Below are positions 1-12,516 of a stretch of DNA of 64,000 nucleotides, in pieces (the stretch's first letter is position 1; each line of letters opens with the position of its first letter). Both the position numbers and the translations under genes were made by a program. The notes beneath the pieces are model-generated. The model was not told the origin of the DNA. It saw only the letters and a list, made by a program, of their open reading frames with translations, and did no database searches. Origin of the DNA: Siphonodentalium dalli (lineage: Eukaryota; Mollusca; Scaphopoda; Gadilida; Siphonodentaliidae); NCBI GenBank assembly GCA_032622095.1, contig CP136062.1:166474090-166538089 (forward strand). Reading direction: 5' to 3'.

Positions 1-2252
1 CTTTTGAAGTAAACTGACTCAATACATTTTGACGGGCGCTGAACGATTTTCATGACAAAGACAACCCGATAATCCATTGTGGCTATCGCCCATACGAGTG
101 TGATGTGGTTTGAATAGCTTTCAGTCATACCAACACAAGAGAAATAACACAGTCAATCGCCCATACACGTGTGACGTGTACCAAAAGGCACTTAGTGAGT
201 CCGGTTGCGTGACAAAATAATACACACAGGTAATCGACCATACGAGTGTGACGTGGTTTGAATAGCTTTCAGTTAAACTATCAAACAGTCAATCGTCCAT
301 ACACGTGTGACGTGTACCAAAAGGTACTTAATGAGTCCGTTCCGTGACAAAAGAATCTACACCGGTAATCAACCATACGCGTGTGACTTAGTTTGAATAG
401 CTTTCAGTTAAACTATCTCAAGACAAATCACATAGTCAATCGCCCATACACGTGTGACGTGTACCAAAAGGCTTGAGGAGTGTTTCTGGGTGAACTACAA
501 ACTTGATTTATTATATTTTGGCTTCAGTAAACGTGAATCAGTGGACGAATTTGCATGGCTGGTAGATTTAGAGATCTGATATATTACTAAAATAATAAGA
601 CTTTCTTTATAAATCACACACTTCAAGATTAAAACTAATTGCTGAAATATAAGTGCATGCAATATTTTGGATCAGTGACCATTAACAATATAGACTACCA
701 ACTAGAATATGTACCTACATATATTGTGTTTTGATATGTGTGTTTTGTTGTGTTCTGAGATATCTCAAAATAATTCATCATTGTTTTTATGTTAAGTTAT
801 CAGTCCACGAGACACCTCCACCTTCCCTGTATATAGTACACCACTTAGTCTTACCCCAATTGATAGGTGCAACATAGCAATAGTAAATATGTATACCATC
901 ATATATTGTCTTCATGATAGAATATTGATTTAATTTATTGACCATAATAAACAAAAAAGATTTAGATAGCAGAATTGTTGATGTGGATGAGAGGCGATAA
1001 GGGATCAAGCTATACAATATTGTACATAACTATAGACATAGAAATATACCGTCTAAGGGGATGTTAAGGATAAAGTTGACTAATTATTATTTAACTACAT
1101 CAACAACATCGTTTATTATGTATATCTGTGACTGAAAATTGACAATAAAATTATTTGTATTCGTATATTGTGTTGAATAAATTTTGAAAGGAGACTGAAC
1201 CTTTGGCATCAAGAACATTGAGATTTGAAAGTTTAACTTTCCCTGTATAGCGACATAATGCCATCGACTCCGTTATTTTATATACTCAATCATCAGAGGA
1301 TATGTGAACCCAACGGTTTCCACACAACACATTACTGAGCCCCGTGTTTTATAGCTGGCCACGTTTGACGTAGTTCTAATACTTCGGTTATGTGACATAA
1401 TTTAAATGATCGAAATTTGTTGTTAATGTCGCCTTCCAGAGACGAAGCTAATAAACCATTTTCTGCTGTCCCTAAAGCGTCGGCGGATCACCTAATTTCG
1501 AGGGTATGAATATGCAATTAAAAGTGAGGCCAAATATACCAACTATGTTCCGTTGTGACTACTACATCACCTAATTTCGATGAACTATATATGTTGTCAT
1601 GTTACTGGACTGACAAAACGTCTTGTCTCACTCAATGTCACATCAAACTTCTTCTGACAAAGGTCGCACTTGTCAGGCTGACTGGGAACAATCTTATATA
1701 CTCGTGTGATTGGTCACCTATGTGTGTTAATAAGCTTAGGCAGGGAAACGGACCCACTAATGCCTTTTGGAACACGTCACAGTTGTATGGGCGATGACGC
1801 TGTAAATTATCTTGTGTTGGTATGACTGAAGGCTATTCGAACCACATCACATGCATATGGTCGAGTACCGGTGTGGATTGTTTTGTCACGGAACCGGACT
1901 CACTAAGTGCCTTTTGGTACACGTCACACGTGTATAGGCGATTGACTGATTTATCTTGTGTTGGTATGACAGGAGGCTATTCAAACCACGTCACACTCGT
2001 ATGGTCGATTACCGGTGTGTATTCTTTTGTCACGCAATCGGACTCACTAAGTGCCTTTTGGTACACGTCACACGTGTATGGGCGATTGACTGTGATTTCT
2101 CGTGTTGGTATGACTGAAAGTTATTCAAACCACGTCACACTCGTATGGTCGATTACAGGTGTGGAGACCTATTTTTTTTTAACTACAAAAGCTGGCGTTT
2201 TTTACTTCAAAAGTGGAGAACTACTTCAAAAGTGGTCATTACTTCAAAAGCT
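1..2252. mobile_element. Foldback-type element with tandem repeats in inverted arms (left end cut by window)
   Basis: The first bases (CTTTTGAAGTAA) are the reverse complement of TTACTTCAAAAG near 2240. The left arm (about 86-478) holds about three units of ~135-147 bp containing CGCCCATACACGTGTGACGTG and CCATACGAGTGTGACGTGG; the right arm (about 1750-2180) holds the same units in opposite orientation at ~148-bp spacing. The middle (480-1550) is AT-rich with no recognisable gene. Open frames at 1555-2259 are translations of the repeat units. Foldback elements are known for repeat-filled arms; no transposase is visible and the outer left end is outside the window. Confidence 0.7.
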
Positions 2253-3321
2253 GACGTAACACATGGTTCAGGAATTTAGTTAGTGGTACATGTAGGTCAG
2301 AAAAATTTATAGTAAACATTTGTATAACGTTATCCACTCTGAAGAGGCCCAAACTGGATACATGTATATACATGTACAAGAAATAAATATTAATTTAATT
2401 TACTTGCTCTTTTCAATTAACTTTCCACATCAAAATGAGAATCACTCACTTTTGATACATATTATATTGGTGAATTCGATGTCTGAAACCTTTGTCTAAA
2501 TTCACTCGAGAATGTAACATGAAGACACACATTCTCAAGTTGTTATACTCAACTTTGATGTCCAGTAAATAATTTATTTGGAAATTTTATTTCGCTCGAT
2601 CACACGCATGTGATATTTCTTAATCAGGTTTTAAAAGGGCAACTGATATTCGGGCACCTCTGTGTATGCCTTCCCATTTCTAAATCCTCTAGATTATCAC
2701 CGACCTCACTAACACTTAAAACTTGAAAATGTCAGAACCTGGCCGCATGCGTGTGAGATAGCATAAACACTGTATGATTAATATTTTGATTAGTATAACA
2801 TTTGCATGCATATTTATATAACATGTATATATTTGTCATTTGTATATATACTCTCCTAAATTGAGGTTAACAATAAACTTATTGTGAAATTAAGAACTTG
2901 CCATGGTTGAACTAAGTACCAGTAACAAATTAAGACTATTGTCGTTGTGTATGTCACAAGCATATGGGCGCATGCTTGGTATGAGATAACACACATAACA
3001 ATAATAATGCATGTTTGTATTCCGGTTGTCAGTTTATCGCACGATTGTAAAAATGGCGTGATTGAAAGATTTTTGATCGGGGACGTGGCTAGAATATCTA
3101 GCATTTAGACTGGCCTCCAACTGACACCCCCGACGGTTGGAAAATGTCCAACTGATGTCTAAAGTCGGAAAATATTATTTTCTTAAATTAATAAGCAGTT
3201 TTTGGGAGGGGAGGGACCTAGATCATGTCACAAATCTCTACTCTTTTCTACCCACACGGCACGTAGCCAAAGTAGAGATTCATAACAATAAATTTCCAAC
3301 TGATAACAATTTCATTAAAGC
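2253..3321. other. Intergenic AT-rich DNA, no feature recognised
   Basis: No gene, RNA or clear repeat is visible. Short open frames lack recognisable domains. The tail (3120-3200, 'ttggaaaatgtccaactgatgtc') resembles the TTGGAAAATTTCCAACTGAT repeats near 56.2-56.7 kb. Confidence 0.5.
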
Positions 3322-4549
3322 AATTGATCAAAAATAGGAAATATACAAATATTGTTCTAAATATAATTTCCCATTCATAAATTGTTGAAAAATAAAACTA
3401 CAAGAACAACTGCAACCTACTGGTCCGTCAGACATGCAATTTCCAACTATTGAAAAATTTGACCTGAGTTGGGGACACCCCCCCCCCCCCCTCGCCATGT
3501 CCCTGCATGGCCTATCAAATGTCCTTCCGTTATTACAGGAGTGTCAACTTTTCCACCAGTAACATACATGGGCGGTTGTATTTGTGATATGATAGAACAC
3601 CATCTCCCAAGCCCCCCCATCATGTCGACATTTGTATAAGATGTGTGTTGTCTAACACTGTGCCTTAAAAATCAATGAAATCGCTAAATTTGTATTTAAA
3701 ACACATATACTTAACCACAAAACTGGAAATTTTAATAATGTTTGTGATATTATTTGTCTTTGGATAAGTTCCATATATGCTTAAACTTAACAAACACCAT
3801 ACACCACCAGTAGTTTTACAGGACAAAACAATGTTATACAAATGTATGTAGCGAGCATATGGACAAACTTCTCAACACACTCTGTATCCTGGAACATGAT
3901 AAACATACCAAGAAATTACCAGGTACACTTTCTTTTAAAAATGACACTACCGGGCATGTCATTCTAATAATAAAATAACCCACTGTGATATTATGGTTGT
4001 TGGTGAATTTGGATTTAGTTAAAAATATTATGTTCACATAGTTGGCACCAATATTTTATTAATCAGAAGGCAATTACATCATGGTGGAGTCTTCGGGTCT
4101 TCTTTGGTTACCAGTACACTTTCTGTTAGACATACACCTTCACGTGTAACGTATGGCGCTTTCCAAACATACATGTATATAAGATTGTTCTATGCCATGA
4201 TAATATTTGTTGCACAGGAGAAAGAAATCTGCATCAGCTTCATGGAGAGAATTCCTTAGTGACTACAGATTCAAGAATCACTATACAGTGTACAAATGGG
4301 TTCTCCCCCAAAGACATCCATTGCACTCTTGAAAAACTCATATAGTTTGGAAAGAATCTTGAGTTTCCCAAAATTTCATCTAGTATTATAAGATGCAAAT
4401 TCTTGAAAATCGTTGGTCCTTGTTGTAGATATTGTCTTTCCATCATGCGAGCTCGCAGGGTCACACACAACATATTGGCTTTACAGTTCCATTTAATCAC
4501 TGCTTGTGAATGTGAATTTTACACCTGTTCAAGGAAGTTGTCTGACAAC

Positions 4550-5614
4550 TAGGCTTGCCACGATTATTCGATTAATCGACTAACCTTCGGCAGGTGTGGT
4601 AGTCGACGGTTATTTACTTTCGTTGACTAATCGCCCAAACTGGGGGGGGGGTGTGCTGTGGGGTATGGTTGTGTATTTAAGCAGTAATATGCGCAAATAC
4701 CATGCCTAGAAGTAAAAGTTAACAGTGTATGTAGCACAATTTACCACCCGACAGCCTGTAGCCTACTGTCGCCACTTCTGATGCGGCTTCCTTTGATAAC
4801 GCAGCCAACGTTTGGCGGTCATCTTCAAAGGGTTCGGTGTGCCTTTGGTGTCGTGTTACAGACTTGCCACTGTTTATATATTATGTTTAAATGTAAACCT
4901 ATCATCCTATGGATCTGTAATTAGCGATCAACATATCCAAAAATGGACGACGTGCATGGGACTCATCTATATATTTGTTTTTTTCAAATTTCATACTGTA
5001 AAACGTTCACCATTATTGATAATAATTGACAAAGTCACAAAATTCGCGGGACATGGAATGTTCAGTGTTACTAGACAGTTAATAACAAGTTGGTGTCATC
5101 ACTTATTAGTGCTACATACATTACATTCTCCAACTTGGTAACGTATATACCCCCTACCACATTACCGCACTGCACGATGCGTTGCATGCACTTTGAATAA
5201 CAGAACTAAAATAATCAGGTGTCAGGTGACGCAATCGATACACAATGGGATTTTCTGCAAACATAACTATAGTCCGTTTTCAATAAGTATGCGACAATTC
5301 CGCATGCTTTCATGGTTTGGCGCCGTGACCGCGATACATGTTCACGGGTAACATTGATTGACTGGACAGATTTTTAAAACAATTCTCGTCCGCGGCAATA
5401 GCGATGAGGAGGGTGTTTACCCGCTGCGTAAATTTGAGTTTAGGTGGCCGATGACGGGTGGGTGCCTCAGAATGACAAGCCTGCTGATTGACAGTTTATA
5501 ACTGTGTTCCGACTGGGTGCAATATAGGCCACATATATAAACGATTAATCGACTAACCGTCGACTATAGCGGTCGATTAGTCGATTATGAAAATTCATAG
5601 TCGTGGCAACCCTA
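4550..5614. mobile_element. Non-autonomous hAT-type element, copy 1
   Basis: Termini TAGGCTTGCCACGA and its imperfect inverse TCGTGGCAACCCTA are flanked by the 8-bp direct repeat CTGACAAC on both sides (4542-4549 and 5615-5622), the TSD length of hAT transposons. Subterminal regions are rich in ATTAATCGACTAACC words in inverted orientation. The ~1-kb interior has no transposase; the 109-residue frame inside (4812-5141) has no recognisable domain. Confidence 0.85.
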
Positions 5615-5780
5615 CTGACAACATTTGCTAATTTATTCAGAAACCAGTACATGTGAGATCTCAGATCACAGAATTGAACTTCTGATAGATAGTGCATGTG
5701 ATGAACCGGTAGATCTGAAGCATCTCTGAAAAATCTGGAAAAATAGGAAAAAAACCCACTAATAAGTATACATGTACATG

Positions 5781-5891
5781 TACAGTAATGCCCTAATTAA
5801 TCGACTCGACGAGAGCTTTCCGACTAAATCCTGAAAATTTACCCATAATTATGCTGTGGTTATGGAGTCAATTAATTATGGCATTACTGTA
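5781..5891. mobile_element. Small TA-flanked MITE, copy 1
   Basis: Terminal inverted repeats CAGTAATGCC...GGCATTACTG extend inward through TAATTAAT and GACTC, with TA at each outer edge. The ~107-bp core and TA dinucleotides suit a Tc1/mariner-type MITE. No coding potential. Confidence 0.6.
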
Positions 5892-6781
5892 GATGTAACA
5901 TACAGTAAATACCTGATAAATGAAATCACCTACAACTTTCGTAAGTTTGAACAGTACTTTTCTCTGTACATGAACATGAAATGACAGTACATGTGGTGAA
6001 GTCGCTGATTTAAGAAACACTAAGAACGATTAGTGAGACTAATACACAAAATATAATTCCTGATACCGGTATATATTCATCCATTTTTCAGAAATCTATA
6101 ATTCTTTCAATCAAATGGCAATATTCTCAAACAAAAAGCAATGTTTTATTTCACTTTGTATACATTCATTTATTTATTCATTCCCTCATTTCAGCTCTAA
6201 TGCGATTGTCCTATTTAAATATGCATAATCCGAATTAACGCTCGAAAATTACTATTTCTTTGGCTTTGGGGAAACAAATATTTGATTTGAGTCGAGGAAC
6301 CCACCCATCAAAGCTCAGAGTGATCAGATATAATTTTTTGCAATCCATTATTTTTCAACACTGGTACTTTTTAGTGGCCTGGCAAAAAGTAAACGAGAAG
6401 AAGTTCTCGGATCAAATTGCGTATGAAGATGGATAACTCTAAAGTCAAGTGGCTTTTGTGTGTCTGATATTTGACAATCCGTTGTTTTAATTACCACACC
6501 AAATCACCCATAATTATTCATGTACATGTATGCAACTACGTAACTTCTGTTAAAGAGATTTGCATGGAAATCCCCTTTCAAAATTGTTCACTTGACCTTC
6601 CCCTTAATATATTCTGACTGAAGCATATTTAAAAAAAATGTTGTTCGAATCTAATGATATGGGGACTATCGAATCAGATTGAGTACCTTTAAATACAATT
6701 GAAACTTCCTTGTCGTCGCACACTATTTTGAGTTTTTTTAATAAACCTGGCAAGGTTGGTACATGTACATACATGTACATG

Positions 6782-6859
6782 TACCCTGCTAGGCAAAACA
6801 AGTGTTCACTTAACCACGTTGCGGTTAGCATTGCCACCGCAGCCGAAATGCAACTACAT
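6782..6859. mobile_element. Truncated TACCCTGC-type MITE (left end only)
   Basis: The first ~78 bases of the MITE complete at 10327-10739 are present, then cut off at the tandem-duplication junction. Confidence 0.75.
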
Positions 6860-8095
6860 TGATCAAAAATTGATCAAAAATAGGAAATATACAAATATTG
6901 TTCTAAATATAATTTCCCATTCATAAATTGTTGAAAAATAAAACTACAAGAACAACTGCAACCTACTGTTCCGTCAGACATGCAATTTCCAACTATTGAA
7001 AAATTTGACCTGAGTTGGGGACACCCCCCCCCCCCCATCGCCATGTCCCTGCATGGCCTATCAAATGTCCTTCCGTTATTACAGGAGTGTCAACTTTTCC
7101 ACCAGTAACATACATGGGCGGTTGTATTTGTGATATGATAGAACACCATCTCCCAAGCCCCCCCATCATGTCGACATTTGTATAAGATGTGTGTTGTCTA
7201 ACACTGTGCCTTAAAAATCAATGAAATCGCTAAATTTGTATTTAAAACACATATACTTAACCACAAAACTGGAAATTTTAATAATGTTTGTGATATTATT
7301 TGTCTTTGGATAAGTTCCATATATGCTTAAACTTAACAAACACCATACACCACCAGTAGTTTTACAGGACAAAACAATGTTATACAAATGTATGTAGCGA
7401 GCATATGGACAAACTTCTCAACACACTCTGTATCCTGGAACATGATAAACATACCAAGAAATTACCAGGTACACTTTCTTTTAAAAATGACACTACCGGG
7501 CATGTCATTCTAATAATAAAATAACCCACTGTGATATTATGGTTGTTGGTGAATTTGGATTTAGTTAAAAATATTATGTTCACATAGTTGGCACCAATAT
7601 TTTATTAATCAGAAGGCAATTACATCATGGTGGAGTCTTCGGGTCTTCTTTGGTTACCAGTACACTTTCTGTTAGACATACACCTTCACGTGTAACGTAT
7701 GGCGCTTTCCAAACATACATGCATATAAGATTGTTCTATGCCATGATAATATTTGTTGCACAGGAGAAAGAAATCTGCATCAGCTTCATGGAGGGAATTC
7801 CTTAGTGACTACAGATTCAAGAATCACTATACAGTGTACAAATGGGTTCTCCCCCAAAGACATCCATTGCACTCTTGAAAAACTCATATAGTTTGGAAAG
7901 AATCTTGAGTTTCCCAAAATTTCATCTAGTATTATAAGATGCAAATTCTTGAAAATCGTTGGTCCTTGTTGTAGATATTGTCTTTCCATCATGCGAGCTC
8001 GCAGGGTCACACACAACATATTGGCTTTACAGTTCCATTTAATCACTGCTTGTGAATGTGAATTTTACACCTGTTCAAGGAAGTTGTCTGACAAC

Positions 8096-9159
8096 TAGGC
8101 TTGCCACGATTATTCGATTAATCGACTAACCTTCGGCAGGTGTGGTAGTCGACGGTTATTTACTTTCGTTGACTAATCGCCCAAACTGGGGGGGGGTGTG
8201 CTGTGGGGTATGGTTGTGTATTTAAGCAGTAATATGCGCAAATACCATGCCTAGAAGTAAAAGTTAACAGTGTATGTAGCACAATTTACCACCCGACAGC
8301 CTGTAGCCTACTGTCGCCACTTCTGATGCGGCTTCCTTTGATAACGCAGCCAACGTTTGGCGGTCATCTTCAAAGGGTTCGGTGTGCCTTTGGTGTCGTG
8401 TTACAGACTTGCCACTGTTTATATATTATGTTTAAATGTAAACCTATCATCCTATGGATCTGTAATTAGCGATCAACATATCCAAAAATGGACGACGTGC
8501 ATGGGACTCATCTATATATTTGTTTTTTTCAAATTTCATACTGTAAAACGTTCACCATTATTGATAATAATTGACAAAGTCACAAAATTCGCGGGACATG
8601 GAATGTTCAGTGTTACTAGACAGTTAATAACAAGTTGGTGTCATCACTTATTAGTGCTACATACATTACATTCTCCAACTTGGTAACGTATATACCCCCT
8701 ACCACATTACCGCACTGCACGATGCGTTGCATGCACTTTGAATAACAGAACTAAAATAATCAGGTGTCAGGTGACGCAATCGATACACAATGGGATTTTC
8801 TGCAAACATAACTATAGTCCGTTTTCAATAAGTATGCGACAATTCCGCATGCTTTCATGGTTTGGCGCCGTGACCGCGATACATGTTCACGGGTAACATT
8901 GATTGACTGGACAGATTTTTAAAACAATTCTCGTCCGCGGCAATAGCGATGAGGAGGGTGTTTACCCGCTGCGTAAATTTGAGTTTAGGTGGCCGATGAC
9001 GGGTGGGTGCCTCAGAATGACAAGCCTGCTGATTGACAGTTTATAACTGTGTTCCGACTGGGTGCAATATAGGCCACATATATAAACGATTAATCGACTA
9101 ACCGTCGACTATAGCGGTCGATTAGTCGATTATGAAAATTCATAGTCGTGGCAACCCTA
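8096..9159. mobile_element. Non-autonomous hAT-type element, copy 2
   Basis: Duplicate of the element at 4550-5614, carried along by the 3.54-kb tandem duplication. The 8-bp flanks CTGACAAC (8088-8095 and 9160-9167) are also copied, so this was not an independent insertion. Confidence 0.85.
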
Positions 9160-9325
9160 CTGACAACATTTGCTAATTTATTCAGAAACCAGTACATGTG
9201 AGATCTCAGATCACAGAATTGAACTTCTGATAGATAGTGCATGTGATGAACCGGTAGATCTGAAGCATCTCTGAAAAATCTGGAAAAATAGGAAAAAAAC
9301 CCACTAATAAGTATACATGTACATG

Positions 9326-9436
9326 TACAGTAATGCCCTAATCAATCGACTCGACGAGAGCTTTCCGACTAAATCCTGAAAATTTACCCATAATTATGAT
9401 GTGGTTATGGAGTCAATTAATTATGGCATTACTGTA
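9326..9436. mobile_element. Small TA-flanked MITE, copy 2
   Basis: Copy of the CAGTAATGCC-ended MITE, present only because the surrounding segment was duplicated; it shows a few substitutions relative to copy 1. Confidence 0.6.
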
Positions 9437-10326
9437 GATGTAACATACAGTAAATACCTGATAAATGAAATCACCTACAACTTTCGTAAGTTTGAACAGT
9501 ACTTTTCTCTGTACATGAACATGAAATGACAGTACATGTGGTGAAGTCGCTGATTTAAGAAACACTAAGAACGATTAGTGAGACTAATACACAAAATATA
9601 ATTCCTGATACCGGTATATATTCATCCATTTTTCAGAAATCTATAATTCTTTCAATCAAATGGCAATATTCTCAAACAAAAAGCAATGTTTTATTTCACT
9701 TTGTATACATTCATTTATTTATTCATTCCCTCATTTCAGCTCTAATGCGATTGTCCTATTTAAATATGCATAATCCGAATTAACGCTCGAAAATTACTAT
9801 TTCTTTGGCTTTGGGGAAACAAATATTTGATTTGAGTCGAGGAACCCACCCATCAAAGCTCAGAGTGATCAGATATAATTTTTTGCAATCCATTATTTTT
9901 CAACACTGGTACTTTTTAGTGGCCTGGCAAAAAGTAAACGAGAAGAAGTTCTCGGATCAAATTGCGTATGAAGATGGATAACTCTAAAGTCAAGTGGCTT
10001 TTGTGTGTCTGATATTTGACAATCCGTTGTTTTAATTACCACACCAAATCACCCATAATTATTCATGTACATGTATGCAACTACGTAACTTCTGTTAAAG
10101 AGATTTGCATGGAAATCCCCTTTCAAAATTGTTCACTTGACCTTCCCCTTAATATATTCTGACTGAAGCATATTTAAAAAAAATGTTGTTCGAATCTAAT
10201 GATATGGGGACTATCGAATCAGATTGAGTACCTTTAAATACAATTGAAACTTCCTTGTCGTCGCACACTATTTTGAGTTTTTTTAATAAACCTGGCAAGG
10301 TTGGTACATGTACATACATGTACATG

Positions 10327-10739
10327 TACCCTGCTAGGCAAAACAAGTGTTCACTTAACCACGTTGCGGTTAGCATTGCCACCGCAGCCGAAATGCAACT
10401 ACATGTACACCGCGGCTCCAACGGCTAACTACAGTTGGGCCGCGGTGTATTTGCTATTCGGCCATGGTGTAAATGTAGTTGCCGCGGTGTACATGTACAT
10501 TCGTTTAACTGAAAAAAGACAATACAAACCAGAAATCTAACCATCGTGCACATGCCATCCGGCCCTCTTGTACATGTAGTTGCTTTTCGGCCACGGTGTA
10601 CATGTGTACTTGTCGTTCGGCCGCGGTGTACTTGCGATCGGCCGCGGTACTCAACTGCAGAATTTACAAACCCTGACACCGCAGCCAAACGGCAAATACA
10701 CTGCGGTGCCAATGGACATTTGTTTTGTCCAGCAGGGTA
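10327..10739. mobile_element. TACCCTGC-ended MITE with iterated GGCCGCGGTGTA units
   Basis: Ends TACCCTGCTAGGCAAAAC and its inverse GTTTTGTCCAGCAGGGTA define a ~413-bp element. The interior is repeated ~20-bp modules of the type CGGCCGCGGTGTACTTG, in one orientation on one half and inverted on the other, around an AT-rich centre (AACTGAAAAAAGAC). Related copies lie at 6782 (partial), 44530-45515 (interrupted), 54361-54494 (partial) and 57468-57871. Overlapping open frames on both strands here are by-products of the GC-rich repeats. Confidence 0.8.
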
Positions 10740-10983
10740 GATAAGACGGCGGATTGGCGGTACATTCTAACAATTTTTAGCCAAAGTTTTACTGATGGGG
10801 AAGTCGTGTGAGATTGACAAATCTGTTTCCAAAGAGAAACTACAACGCGAAACTTGTATATATCTCTAGGCATCAGGGAGCTGAATATGTTCCGAAGTCG
10901 GGGAGCGAGCACAATGTACACCGGGGATGCTAGAGGTGAAGATAACTGAAGAATGACCTTCACCTAATACATATGAAACGTTA

Positions 10984-11861
10984 GGCCAAAACAAAATGAA
11001 TGTGTGTTTCCCATAACATGCCCCAAAAAAATAGGGGGGGGGCGGTAGGCTATTCATATTATTTTATTTTTTTCATTTTATTTTTTTATGGTCTCGTGTG
11101 GGCCACGCCTAACCACAATCAAACACCATACATTGACCCGATCAACCAACAAATTGGTGATAAAACCGATATATGCAAACAAGATATAATTATATATATT
11201 TTTACGATAATAAGTTTAATTATCCACCAAACAGGAAATATATCATAGATATAAAATATCTAGTTTGATACCAACACAATGGGAATGACAATTACAATGT
11301 ATTTTTCCCCAGGGAGCAGTTTTAAAAAAAATATCTCCACGATAAGAAAATCTCCTATCAGAGTTGGGGTAGTCGCTATTCATTTCCCTGGCTGCTGTAG
11401 CTTGCTACTGCGCATGTCTTATACATGTAAGTCACAGCCGGCTACAGCTTTTTTGCTCAAATACACTCAACAATACCGGTACTCCATATCAACACAAACA
11501 CTAGTCCAAAATTTACTATAAATTGAATGTATATCTTTAGTATCCCGTAGATTTTCGACTACACTAACACGTGCTTCCGGTCAGCGAAGAGGAACGATAA
11601 CCTGTACTATTCTGGTATTGAGTCCGGTCGTAATTTGACTAGAACTGTTTGAAGAGTGACGATGTGGCTTTGCGAAAAATATATAAATATATCAAAGATA
11701 TCATTTATCTCGCGAGGTGAATCAGATAAAATGGAACCACGCGTAAATAGTTTGGTTAATATCAGTGTGGTCGGTCGGTTTATAGATTATTGTTTTTTAT
11801 AAAACAAATAAAATGAACTTGGGTCGGGTTAAGGGAAACACGCATTCATTTTGTTTTGGCC
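10984..11861. mobile_element. PIF/Harbinger-like MITE, copy 1
   Basis: Inverted termini GGCCAAAACAAAATGAATG / CATTCATTTTGTTTTGGCC are flanked by the 3-bp repeat TTA (10981-10983, 11862-11864). A 3-bp TNA-type TSD is the PIF/Harbinger habit. The interior matches 27768-28561 in the opposite orientation. Small frames inside have no recognised domain. The LTR retrotransposon starts 47 bp beyond its right end. Confidence 0.75.
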
Positions 11862-11907
11862 TTATTATTAAAGGTGGACTATAATATATTAAAGGATGAC
11901 ATTGTGT

Positions 11908-12285
11908 TGTTGTAAAGTGGTGAATCGGGCAGGGTTAATCCCCAAGAAGGCAGCCAATGACGTCAGGACCACGTGACCTCAGAACGAAACCTCACTCCTA
12001 ACAGGAAACCAGATAGATTTATCATCGATAATAATCTACGTTGATCTACGTGTTTATCGTGGATTGTGACCTACGAAAGGATTACTATAATTGACGCCGT
12101 CGACAAATTCTTAAAATCATGATTTTGAGAAGGATTCGTCGAAGGATTTCACGGACTCACAGCGAAATCTCTGTGATTCCAAATTCAAAGGATTGACTTT
12201 GGAAAAGTGAAGATTCTTCTTTATTCTTCTTGCGGAGAGGGATGACACTCTCCGATAATTGTTTGCACGCTACTACGATTATATT
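11908..12285 (+). repeat. 5' LTR
   Basis: Begins TGTTGTAAAGTGG and matches 25184-25561 over 378 bases with about 6 substitutions. The two copies diverge immediately outside these limits. The right end reads ATTATATT rather than the usual CA. No obvious AATAAA signal is seen inside it. Confidence 0.93.
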
Positions 12286-12286
12286 G

Positions 12287-12304
12287 TGGTAGCTTGCGTA
12301 TTGT
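12287..12304 (+). other. Candidate primer binding site
   Basis: TGG one base after the LTR, followed by TAGCTTGCGTATTGT, is where a tRNA 3' end should pair to prime minus-strand synthesis. I could not assign a tRNA. Confidence 0.4.
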
Positions 12305-12392
12305 GCTAATTGTGAAATTGGGAAATAATTTTTCCCAAAATCCTTGTGAAAATTCGCGCCAGCTTCGCCAGGAGGAATTCTGGGAAAGGATT

Positions 12393-12516
12393 CCAAATTT
12401 GGTAAAGAAGGCGGAGCAAACACCCATATTCGGGAAAAGTGTTCCATATTTGGGAAAAGTGACAGGAATTCAGCTCCCATATTAGGAGAAGAAGTCACGT
12501 GGTATTCCATATTTGG
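12393..12516 (+). promoter_or_regulatory. Cluster of CArG (SRF-type) boxes
   Basis: CCAAATTTGG (12393), CCATATTCGG (12424, one mismatch), CCATATTTGG (12444), CCATATTAGG (12477) and CCATATTTGG (12507) are spaced 31, 20, 33 and 30 bases, close to 3, 2, 3 and 3 helical turns. CCATATTAGG is the core known from serum response elements. Some boxes continue into GGGAAAAG. Confidence 0.6.

Larger units (their letters stand above)
3322..6859. repeat. 3.54-kb tandem segmental duplication, copy 1
   Basis: This segment matches 6868-10404 at a constant offset of 3545-3546 bases with very few differences (homopolymer lengths at C and G runs, a few substitutions). The copies meet at a short TTGATCAAAAAT sequence present twice at 6858-6880, which looks like junction microhomology. 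No gene is recognised; the 60-110 residue open frames are simply duplicated with the DNA. Near identity implies a recent event or recent homogenisation; a collapsed or expanded assembly cannot be excluded. Confidence 0.93.
6868..10404. repeat. 3.54-kb tandem segmental duplication, copy 2
   Basis: Second copy of the unit at 3322-6859. Its right end runs into a complete TACCCTGC-type MITE (10327-10739), whereas copy 1 stops about 78 bases into the same MITE. The original locus therefore probably had the complete MITE, and the duplication breakpoint lies inside it. Confidence 0.93.

Noticed and set aside
86-478. Array of short repeats that might be read as CRISPR-like
   Set aside because: Units are ~140 bp, diverged, and mirrored at 1750-2180 as transposon arms.
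1555-2259. Open frames of 80 and 145 residues with internal repeats
   Set aside because: They are translations of the ~148-bp array in the foldback arm; no domain, and the periodicity is in the DNA.
10301-10963. Overlapping 79-99 residue frames on both strands
   Set aside because: Produced by the GC-rich GGCCGCGGTGTA modules of a MITE, which suppress stops in several frames.
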